This document shows positions 53,735 through 61,271 of a DNA stretch of 64,000 nt, in pieces. The position numbers were made by a program, and so were the translations under genes. Every line of letters starts with the position of its first letter. The stretch's first letter is position 1. Source of the stretch: Chitinophaga hostae (GTDB lineage Bacteria > Bacteroidota > Bacteroidia > Chitinophagales > Chitinophagaceae); the NCBI RefSeq assembly GCF_018224885.1, contig NZ_JAGTXB010000005.1, forward strand, positions 1 through 64,000, read 5' to 3'. Under the pieces are notes generated by a model. The model did no database searches, was not told the origin of the DNA, and saw nothing but the letters and a program-made list of their open reading frames with translations.

Positions 53735-55939
53735 ATGAAAAACAGCAACGGTCGTCGCCGGTGTATAACCGCCGGTATTATTATCTCTTCACTATTGGCT
53801 TTCAGTAAACCGGCGGATGCGCAGCAAATTGCGCTCTCCACCAGGTACTCCTCTGTAGCTATCAATAAAAGTGGATTTATAACCAGTATCCGGAATAAAC
53901 AAACCAACACGGAGTATCATCCGAAAGGCCTAAGCTCACCATTGCTGGCGCTGGAAAAGGGCGGAAAAAATATTTTCCCGACAGGCGCCGGCTGGAAGGG
54001 CAACCAGCTGAAATTATCGTATCCCAATGGTACAGTGGCTACCTTAAAAGTGGATCAGAAAAATGACTACCTCCGCTTCGAACTGTTGTCGCTGATACCG
54101 CGCAATGGTATTGATAACGTGGTATGGGGTCCCTATAAAACCAATATTTCCAAAACTATCGGCGAAATATTGTCGGTGGTAAGAGACAATCATTTTGCCG
54201 TTGGCATACTGGCGCTGAATGATAACACGACCAGCGGTCCGCCCTGCAACGGCGATATGTACCAGGGATGTTACATCATACACTCGCCTGATCCGGTGAA
54301 ATACCCGCTGCCGGCTGATCTTAAGGAAGGCCAACGGTTTCGTATCGGTGGAGATGGCATAAATGACGTTGCTTTTTATTCGCATCCGGAAGAATACTAC
54401 CGGTATATGAATGGCAATGGCGCCAGCCTGGAGCCGGACTATGGTTCTTCCATCGTATTGCATTCGCGCGACCGGAAAAAACCTTACACTATTTTTTATC
54501 CGCATTTTAATGATTTCCCGGGTATTAAATCGCCCCGCCATATGGAGCTTACACCCGTGGATGCAGATTATATCGGTTCTTCCATCGCTTTTTATGCCTG
54601 CCCCGATTCACTGGGACTCCGCACCATTGAACAGATTGTAAAAAATGAGGGCTTGCCTTACATTACAAGGAATGGGAAATGGATAAAAGATCCGTCCAAT
54701 TATCAAACAGATATAGCCTGGTCGGGACCGCACGACAGCCTGGTGTCCTATGCCGGACAATTGGGCCTGAAAGCAGTTCAGGACGAAGGTTTAGGAGAAT
54801 ATTATACAAACCCCAAAGATCGCTGGGGCGACAAGAAAGTGACGCTACATCACCAAAAGCGCCCAATCAGCGATTTAACTGCATTAACCAATAAAGAGGG
54901 TATTGCTTATGGCTTACATACCCTGACAGAATTTGTACAGTCGTTTTCCAGCGATGTGCAGCCGGTGCCCAACGACGGACTGTGTACGGTATTGAAAACC
55001 CGTATCTCAAAGGAAATAGGCGCAACTGATACCCTGATACAGGTAGCGGATACCAGCTATTTGAATGAGTTTGGCTGCTGGGACGACAACAAACTGAATG
55101 TGCTGAAAATAGGGAAGGAGCTGATCAGGTATAAGGGCGTTACCACCACAAAACCATATACGCTTACCGGTGTGGAACGCGGCGCCCTCAAAACCAATGC
55201 TGCAGCCCATCGTGCAGGGGAGCAACTGGCAAAACTCCAGGCCAACTGTTACGGAGGATTCATCCCGGACATCACGCTGCAGGATGACTATGCCGCTTAC
55301 TATGCCAACCTGTTGCATGACGGCGGGATGAACTTTATCGATTTTGATGGCTTCGAAAGCTTCACCTACCAGGGGCATGGGCAATACTCGTTTAAACGCT
55401 TTTTAAGGGGCATGTTTGACCGCCTTCAAAAGCTGGGGGTACCCTACCTGAGGGTGATGGGTTCCTGCGTTTTTGAAGGCAACTGGCATTATATGAGCGT
55501 ATGTAATGTTGGCGGTGGAAACAATATGTTTGATCCGGTGAATAATAAATGGGGCATTGAGGGAAAAGATATCCGCTATTCTTTCAACGGAAGTTATTTC
55601 CCCTGCACTTTTGGGATACAAAACCTGCAGCACGACTGGAACGTCCAGGTGATAGAGAATCTGCAGAGCAAGGCTATTGCCTGGGACGCTACTTATATGC
55701 TGGGCCTGAGCCAGGGTGCGGTAGAAAAACGGACCGACAAACAGGCGATATTCAAAGCTTTCCGGACCTGGGAGGATGCCAAAAATGCCGGTGCATTCGG
55801 AGATGCCCTGAAAAAGGAGATGCAGGAAGAAAAGAACCGGTATCACCTGGAGCAACTGGATAGTAATACCTGGAAGCTCTATGTGGTGGCATCTGACGGC
55901 GGGCTGACCAATCCAAGAACATTAAAGCAAAGCAAATAA
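53735..55939 (+). CDS. Exported 734-residue protein of unassigned family, glycosidase-like
   Basis: A signal peptide (CITAGIIISSLLAFSKPADAQ) leads into an N-terminal beta-sandwich (SVAINKSGFITSIRNKQTNTEY, LRFELLSLIPRNGIDNVVWG). A barrel-like region follows (IAWSGPHDSLVSYAGQLGLK, GIAYGLHTLTEFVQSF, MNFIDFDGFESFTYQGHG, LGVPYLRVMGSCVFEGNW), interrupted at about 425-500 by an inserted beta domain (ATDTLIQVADTSYL, LIRYKGVTTTKPYTLTGVER). The late FIDFDGFES resembles the acidic strand-end motif of TIM-barrel glycosidases, but no GH family is recognised. It is transcribed on its own, ends at a terminator and precedes the sugar-acid operon, so it may release that operon's substrate. Confidence 0.7.
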   Translation: MKNSNGRRRCITAGIIISSLLAFSKPADAQQIALSTRYSSVAINKSGFITSIRNKQTNTEYHPKGLSSPLLALEKGGKNIFPTGAGWKGNQLKLSYPNGTVATLKVDQKNDYLRFELLSLIPRNGIDNVVWGPYKTNISKTIGEILSVVRDNHFAVGILALNDNTTSGPPCNGDMYQGCYIIHSPDPVKYPLPADLKEGQRFRIGGDGINDVAFYSHPEEYYRYMNGNGASLEPDYGSSIVLHSRDRKKPYTIFYPHFNDFPGIKSPRHMELTPVDADYIGSSIAFYACPDSLGLRTIEQIVKNEGLPYITRNGKWIKDPSNYQTDIAWSGPHDSLVSYAGQLGLKAVQDEGLGEYYTNPKDRWGDKKVTLHHQKRPISDLTALTNKEGIAYGLHTLTEFVQSFSSDVQPVPNDGLCTVLKTRISKEIGATDTLIQVADTSYLNEFGCWDDNKLNVLKIGKELIRYKGVTTTKPYTLTGVERGALKTNAAAHRAGEQLAKLQANCYGGFIPDITLQDDYAAYYANLLHDGGMNFIDFDGFESFTYQGHGQYSFKRFLRGMFDRLQKLGVPYLRVMGSCVFEGNWHYMSVCNVGGGNNMFDPVNNKWGIEGKDIRYSFNGSYFPCTFGIQNLQHDWNVQVIENLQSKAIAWDATYMLGLSQGAVEKRTDKQAIFKAFRTWEDAKNAGAFGDALKKEMQEEKNRYHLEQLDSNTWKLYVVASDGGLTNPRTLKQSK

Positions 55940-55968
55940 GTTGACTACATTTTAAAATTCCACATAAG

Positions 55969-56000
55969 GCCGGGCTATTCTTAGCGCCGGCATTTTTTTT
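55969..56000 (+). terminator. Rho-independent terminator after the 734-residue protein gene
   Basis: GCCGG-GCTA, a TTCT loop, then TAGC-g-CCGGC form a stem with one bulged G, followed by eight Ts (55993-56000). It lies 30 bp after the stop codon at 55939. Confidence 0.85.
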
Positions 56001-56091
56001 CCTGCCGGTAAATATAACATCGATGCTGATCAAAATTGATGTTTTGTACTTTCGGGAGGTTGTTTATTTTTGTTCGGTAGCACTACACATT

Positions 56092-56973
56092 ATGGTCAAC
56101 GAGCGATTGGTACTTGGTACTGCGGGATTAGGCGGTGTTTGGGGAAAGGTTGATCCGCATCAATCTGTATTGACAATTTTATCCGGATTGGAATCAGGGA
56201 TAGCTGCCATCGATACGGCGCCTGCCTATGGTGATGCAGAAAGCTACCTGGGACAGGCGTTACAACAATGGCGGGGAAAAATGCCCGTTATCAGTTCCAA
56301 AGTAGGACGGCTGAAATCGTATGCTGCCGACGAGGCTTTGTATGATTATACAGACGAAGCCATGGCAGAGAGCCTGGAAAATAGTCTCCGTACCATTGGT
56401 ATTTCTTCCCTTGATATCCTGTTTCTGCATGACCCGCAGGCTATCCCGGAATCAGCGACGGAGCGGATCATTACCACCATCACCAGGTTTAAAGAACAGG
56501 GCCTGGCAAAACGTATAGGCGTGGGCGGTAACTGGCCCGGTTGGATGAAACACTTTTTGGACAATGGCGTATTTGATGTAGTGATGGAATTTAATCGTCT
56601 TAATGCATCCAATATAACGGCATTGAAGGATTCGTTGCCATATTGCTTGTTACACAACATACAGTATTACGCCGCAAGTCCATTAAACATGGGGTTGCTG
56701 GGAAAAAGTATAGCATCGTTCAAACAGCAGCAGCCCGACTGGTTGCCTATAGAAGCCCTGGAAATGGCGGTATGCCTGGAAAAGATAGCAGCAAGGCATC
56801 AGCTCAGCTTACCGGCTATGGCGCACAGGTTCCTGCTGTCGTTGCCCTACGAGTTTAACATTGTATTAGGGGCGTCTGATCAGGCGGAACTGAGCACCAG
56901 TATCCAACATTTTAATCAAGGTAAACTACCGGAAAATATCCTCGCAGAAATATTGAAATGCAGTAACGGGTAA
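56092..56973 (+). CDS. Aldo/keto reductase, aldose 1-dehydrogenase-like
   Basis: About 293 residues from the ATG at 56092; the 23 codons before it have no family likeness. The family tetrad is visible: D41 and Y46 in DTAPAYGDAE, K70 in VISSKVGRL and H113 in ILFLHDPQ. The (beta/alpha)8 fold continues to the cofactor region FNIVLGASDQAEL. The closest pattern is that of D-threo-aldose (L-fucose/L-galactose) 1-dehydrogenases, which oxidise the free sugar to a lactone with NAD(P). It is the first gene of a four-gene operon and stands 11 bp before the enolase-superfamily gene. Confidence 0.85.
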   Translation: MVNERLVLGTAGLGGVWGKVDPHQSVLTILSGLESGIAAIDTAPAYGDAESYLGQALQQWRGKMPVISSKVGRLKSYAADEALYDYTDEAMAESLENSLRTIGISSLDILFLHDPQAIPESATERIITTITRFKEQGLAKRIGVGGNWPGWMKHFLDNGVFDVVMEFNRLNASNITALKDSLPYCLLHNIQYYAASPLNMGLLGKSIASFKQQQPDWLPIEALEMAVCLEKIAARHQLSLPAMAHRFLLSLPYEFNIVLGASDQAELSTSIQHFNQGKLPENILAEILKCSNG

Positions 56974-56984
56974 AAGCAACTAAG

Positions 56985-58157
56985 ATGCGCAATATCGACA
57001 ACGAAATCTTTAATATCCAGAGCATACAGATCAGGGAACTGGCGCCGGTGAAAGTGGTCACTCCCTTCCAGGACGCCACTATGGGACCGTTTCCGGCTTA
57101 TGGCATGTCTATGATCACCATTGAGGATGAAAACGGCCATATTGGAGAGGCGCCCGTATACAGTAGTTATACCAATATCCTGGAAGCCTGCCTGGTGCCT
57201 CACTTGCTGTACTCGCATGATATTTCCTATAGTGAGCTGTATGCAAAAATGTATTGGTCTATCCGCAACGAAGGCTTCAGAGGCCCGGCCTCGGCGCTGT
57301 TAGGGCAGGTGGATATGGCTTTGCACGATCTGGCTGCACGCCGGCTGGGCGTTCCGCTGCATAAGTATATGGGCGCTGCCCGGAACGATGTAAGGATGTA
57401 TGGGAGCGGAGGCGGCACCAATTATAGCTATGAAGAACTGGAAAAAGAGGTCGCTTTTTTTGTGGCAGCAGGAGTAGGTTGTTACAAGATGAAGGTGGGG
57501 AAAGATTTTGGGACGAATATGGCCGAAGATGTAAAGCGTGTAAAATTTGTGCGCAGCCTGCTGGGGAAAAATATCAGGCTGGCGGCAGATGCCAACCAGA
57601 TATGGAGTTGTGAGCAGGCCCTCCGGTTTATTGATCAAACCGCCGGAGAAAACCTGGCCTGGTTTGAAGAACCTATTCACTCCGCATCATTTGATCAGAT
57701 TGAAGCGTTGTGTAAACGAACACCTGTAAAAATTGCTTTTGGAGAATCAGAACGCACTGCGAAAGTATTTCCTACGTTGGTAAACATTGGGGTGGGACAT
57801 CTGCAGCCGGTGCCCGGCCACCTGGCCGGTGTAAAAGAATGGATGGCCGTGAAGGAACTTGCGGAAAAAAACAAAATCGATTTTTCATCCGGCGGCTATT
57901 CTTTGTTTACTGCTTCGCTGATGACGACTGCATCCGAACAATGCGAGGTGGAGTACCTTCATTCAATTATGTCGGGTCTGGAAATATATTTTGCAGTGAA
58001 ACCGGAATGGCGCAACGGCAGATTTTTTCTGCCCGATAACCCTGGTCTGCCTGTGAAGGTCAACTGGAGTGACGTAGAAGATACCGTTAAAATAGTAAAA
58101 ATGCGGGTATGGAATAAAAAGAACGTACGGGAATATCAGGCTATTGTATCTTTATGA
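56985..58157 (+). CDS. Enolase-superfamily (mandelate racemase type) sugar-acid dehydratase
   Basis: 390 residues. The N-terminal capping domain is followed by the barrel with the KxK motif (K168, K170 in YKMKVGKD) and metal ligands D202 (ADANQ), E228 (WFEEPI) and E254 (FGESE). The His/Asp pair of typical mandelate-racemase dehydratases is not obvious: strand 6 reads HLQPVPGHLAG and strand 7 reads FSSGGYSLF. Catalysis may therefore rest on the KxK side. The family includes L-fuconate, L-rhamnonate and galactonate dehydratases. Its neighbours (aldose dehydrogenase, mutarotase, symporter) suggest an aldonate from a 6-deoxysugar or related sugar. Confidence 0.83.
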   Translation: MRNIDNEIFNIQSIQIRELAPVKVVTPFQDATMGPFPAYGMSMITIEDENGHIGEAPVYSSYTNILEACLVPHLLYSHDISYSELYAKMYWSIRNEGFRGPASALLGQVDMALHDLAARRLGVPLHKYMGAARNDVRMYGSGGGTNYSYEELEKEVAFFVAAGVGCYKMKVGKDFGTNMAEDVKRVKFVRSLLGKNIRLAADANQIWSCEQALRFIDQTAGENLAWFEEPIHSASFDQIEALCKRTPVKIAFGESERTAKVFPTLVNIGVGHLQPVPGHLAGVKEWMAVKELAEKNKIDFSSGGYSLFTASLMTTASEQCEVEYLHSIMSGLEIYFAVKPEWRNGRFFLPDNPGLPVKVNWSDVEDTVKIVKMRVWNKKNVREYQAIVSL

Positions 58158-58173
58158 TACTTAAGCTTTGTCC

Positions 58174-59733
58174 GTGAAGATAACATTAGCTGGAATTGAT
58201 TACCTGGTTCTTTTTGTATACGTCGTAGCTTTATTTGTTTTTGGATTTTATCTTAAATCCCGCCGGGCGCCGTCGGGAGGAGATATTTTTTTAGGCGGTC
58301 GTTCTCTGAAATGGTGGCAGATCGGTTTTTCCATGTTCAGTGCCAACGTAGGCCCGATGATGTTGATCGGTTTGTCCAGCCTGGGTTTTTCACAAGGCGT
58401 GGTGGGAGGCAATTTCGAGTGGCTGGCCTGGATATTTTTGATGTTGTTGGCCACGTTCTTTATTCCGCGTTATATTTCAGCGGGCATCAGCACCATTCCA
58501 CAATTTTTGCTTTTACGTTATGGCCGCAGATCTTATAATTTCCTGGTTGTTTACAGCCTGCTCTCCATATTGTTTGTATGGCTGGGAAGTGCGCTGTATG
58601 CAGGAGGGCTCGTTATCTCGGAAATTTTCCGGTGTTCGCTGGTGGAGGCGGTAGTGCTGATCACCCTTATCTCTACCAGTTATACTGCTATCGGTGGTTT
58701 AAAGGCCGTGGTGAGAACGGGTGTTTTCCAGTCAGTAATTATTATTATTTCTTCCTTAATACTAACGGTGCTGGCTATTGGAAAAATCCGGCATATGGAA
58801 GGGATTACCCAGGTAGTTTCTCCTGACTATTGGAAACTGTTCCACCCGGGATCGGATCCGGAATACTCCTGGCTGGCCATAGTGGCGGGTTATCCGGTGG
58901 TAGCCGTTTACTACTGGTGTGCGGATCAAACGATTGTACAAAAAGTGCTGGCGGCAAAAAATGTAAAGGAGGGGCAACGCGGTATTCTTTTCCTGGCGAC
59001 GCTCAAGGTGATCACGCCGCTTATTTTTGTGTTGCCGGGTATCATCTGTTTTTTATTATACAGAGATAGTACCACACCGGATAAAGCCTACATTACGCTT
59101 GTTAGCAACCTGATGCCGGAAGGGCTTAGAGGACTTTGTATAGCGGCGTTAGTGGCTTCCCTGATAGATACGGTGTCTTCAGGCCTGAACTCTTTCAGCA
59201 CTGTTTTTACACTGGATGTGGTGACACAGTTTGTATCGCTGAAACCAAATGCCAAAATAAGGGTAGGGAGATGGATGACTGCTGTGGGGGCTGTTCTCGG
59301 AGGAGGTATCGCCGTATTATTTTCTTATTCAGATAAGAGTCTCTTTGAATTAACACAGGGATTGGTGTCCATACTGGCGCCGCCATTATCGGTCGTGTTT
59401 TTAGCCGGCATCTTCTGGAAGCGTACCCACCGGGTAGCAGCAGAAACCGTGTTGTTTGGCGGCGGATTTGTTTGCCTGGTGATGGGCATTTGTTATGTGC
59501 TGAATTATCCATACAAAGGGTTCTGGCCGCATTTTCTGCTGCTCTCCGTATATATTTTTATCGGCCTGGCGGCTGTAATGGCTTTGATTACCGTGTTTTT
59601 TAAAGTGCCTGGAAATGACCAGGTATCTTTTACTTTCCCGGAAAAAGCAGGATGGGCCATGGATAAATGGTTATGGACAGGCTGGGCCGCGCTGGCTTTG
59701 GTAATGATAACGATCTATATAGTATTAAATTAA
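58174..59733 (+). CDS. Sodium:solute symporter (SSS family)
   Basis: About 520 residues with roughly 13 membrane helices. The start is a GTG at 58174 (or a TTG at 58168), because no ATG lies in frame near the first helix (YLVLFVYVVALFVFGFYL). SSS patterns visible: FLGGRSLKWWQIGFSMFSAN in helix 1-2, NFEWLAWIFLMLLA, YCAD-like YYWCADQTIVQKVLAAK near residue 250, and LVASLIDTVSSGLNSFSTVF near 335. It imports a sugar or sugar acid with Na+ across the inner membrane. It lies between the dehydratase and mutarotase genes with short gaps, so its substrate is probably the operon's sugar. Confidence 0.92.
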   Translation: MKITLAGIDYLVLFVYVVALFVFGFYLKSRRAPSGGDIFLGGRSLKWWQIGFSMFSANVGPMMLIGLSSLGFSQGVVGGNFEWLAWIFLMLLATFFIPRYISAGISTIPQFLLLRYGRRSYNFLVVYSLLSILFVWLGSALYAGGLVISEIFRCSLVEAVVLITLISTSYTAIGGLKAVVRTGVFQSVIIIISSLILTVLAIGKIRHMEGITQVVSPDYWKLFHPGSDPEYSWLAIVAGYPVVAVYYWCADQTIVQKVLAAKNVKEGQRGILFLATLKVITPLIFVLPGIICFLLYRDSTTPDKAYITLVSNLMPEGLRGLCIAALVASLIDTVSSGLNSFSTVFTLDVVTQFVSLKPNAKIRVGRWMTAVGAVLGGGIAVLFSYSDKSLFELTQGLVSILAPPLSVVFLAGIFWKRTHRVAAETVLFGGGFVCLVMGICYVLNYPYKGFWPHFLLLSVYIFIGLAAVMALITVFFKVPGNDQVSFTFPEKAGWAMDKWLWTGWAALALVMITIYIVLN

Positions 59734-59739
59734 CGATTC

Positions 59740-60177
59740 ATGCATCAGATATCCCTTGCTGCTTTCTGCAGAACGCTGACATTGGCTGCCGTTGTTATAC
59801 TTTCTGCCTGCACTGCCCCGGAAAAAGAAGCGGTGTTGCAGGAACATGTATTTGTAGTAAACATTGTACAGGATGCACAGAAGCTGAAAGAGTACCTCGA
59901 TTACCATCAGCATATATGGCCGGAAGTAGCGGCTGGTTTTAAAAAAGCAGGCTACCGGAAAATAACGCTTTACCGGTACGATTACCTGCTGATAATGACC
60001 ATTGCCGTGCCTGTGGGCGCGGATCTGGGCCAGATGGGAAAAACAGCGGAGTCGTATGATAAACGTTGTGCGGAGTGGAACCACCTGATGGATGGCTATC
60101 AAACCGGCGTACCCGGCGCCGCACCCGGCGAAAAATGGGTAGAGGCAAAACCGTTTTTCCGTTTTAGTAAGGAGTGA
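59740..60177 (+). CDS. L-rhamnose mutarotase-family lipoprotein
   Basis: 145 residues. A lipoprotein signal (LTLAAVVILSAC then TAPEKE) precedes a ~105-residue RhaM-like dimeric ferredoxin-fold domain: KLKEYLDYHQHIWPEVAAGF, KAGYRKITLYRYDYLLIMTI, then CAEWNHLMDGYQ and KPFFRFSKE. RhaM-like enzymes interconvert alpha and beta anomers of L-rhamnose or L-fucose. Here the protein would be anchored outside the cytoplasm, not cytosolic like most of the family. It starts 6 bp after the symporter stop and ends exactly against the stop of the convergent AraC gene. Confidence 0.85.
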   Translation: MHQISLAAFCRTLTLAAVVILSACTAPEKEAVLQEHVFVVNIVQDAQKLKEYLDYHQHIWPEVAAGFKKAGYRKITLYRYDYLLIMTIAVPVGADLGQMGKTAESYDKRCAEWNHLMDGYQTGVPGAAPGEKWVEAKPFFRFSKE

Positions 60178-61071
60178 TTACAGCTGCTCAGGCTTGAGGT
60201 CCGCCTGGTTTTTGTCTTCATACTGCCGGAGAAAATCCCTTGGCGACAGCCCTTTCACTTCCTTGAAATGCTTGTTGAAATTCGATATGTTATTATACCC
60301 GCTGTTGTAGCAGGCTTCCGCTACATTATGATGTCCCTCCAGTAAAAGCTTGGCGGAATGCCCTATACGCACTTCTTTCACAAAATCGATTAAGGTGCGG
60401 TTGGTACTGCGTTTGAAGAAACGGCAGAATGCCGCCGACGACATCGGAATGAGGTCTGCCACATCCTGCAATGCGATGTCGTCTTTAAAATTCAGAAAGA
60501 TATAATCGAATACTTTGTTGAGTTTTTTGGCTTCACCAGAACTTTCCACGGCGTTGTAATAAGGTGATGATAATACACGCGACGACTCTGACTGGGCCAG
60601 CACATCCAGCAAGCGGAGCATCAGCGCCACCCTGCTTAAGCCCGACACATACAGCATCTGGTGCATGATCATTTTTGCATCACGAAGTGTGCTGCCTGTA
60701 AACAGTACCCCTTTTGCTGCTTTTGCAAAAAGCTGGTTCAATTGCCTGGCCTCCGGCTTGTCGAGTAATTCCTTTCCAAGGAAATCAGGAAAGAAGTGGA
60801 TCACCACTGCCTGTGTAGGGATCAGCGGATCTGTTGCCTTGTAATACTGCCAGCAATGCGGCAGATAGCTGCCCAGCAATACCAGCTCCGGTCCATCGAA
60901 ATCCTCAATGTGATCGCCGATAAACCTTTTACCACTGCAGTTCTCCAGCAATGCGATCTCGAAATTAACATGCGATTTTAACGCTGTATATTTTTTTATT
61001 TCAAGAATCTCTGACCTTACAGTAAATGATTGGTCTGGTGGAAATGTAAAGTTCTCGTATATGTATTGCAT
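60178..61071 (-). CDS. AraC-family transcriptional regulator (intact paralogue of the relic at 3450)
   Basis: About 298 residues from the ATG at 61071; an ATG at 61182 would add 37 residues that do not look like the family. The N-terminus (YTALKSHVNFEIALLENC, FDGPELVLLGSYLPHCWQYY) is a cupin-like sensor. VIHFFPDFLGKELLDKPEA follows near 110-130, and the DNA-binding domain (IALQDVADLIPMSSAAFCRF, EACYNSGYNNISNFNKHFKE) fills the last ~95 residues. It is convergent with the mutarotase operon and divergent from the 801-codon gene, so either may be its target. Its sequence identifies the decayed gene at 3450-3844. Confidence 0.88.
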   Translation of the reverse strand: MQYIYENFTFPPDQSFTVRSEILEIKKYTALKSHVNFEIALLENCSGKRFIGDHIEDFDGPELVLLGSYLPHCWQYYKATDPLIPTQAVVIHFFPDFLGKELLDKPEARQLNQLFAKAAKGVLFTGSTLRDAKMIMHQMLYVSGLSRVALMLRLLDVLAQSESSRVLSSPYYNAVESSGEAKKLNKVFDYIFLNFKDDIALQDVADLIPMSSAAFCRFFKRSTNRTLIDFVKEVRIGHSAKLLLEGHHNVAEACYNSGYNNISNFNKHFKEVKGLSPRDFLRQYEDKNQADLKPEQL

Positions 61072-61271
61072 GGAATTGTAGGCCTGGTTCTGTGTTACAG
61101 TCGATTCAAAGATACAAATTACGCCAGTATTATCAGCTGCAAAAATAGTATCCGTAATAGTCAAATTAAGGGTTGACTTCATATCAGGGGAATCAGATCT
61201 TTATACCCCGTAGGAACGGAGCTGGGAATATTTTCTTTTCAGCCAGTCATAACGGTATTAAAAAAGCAATT

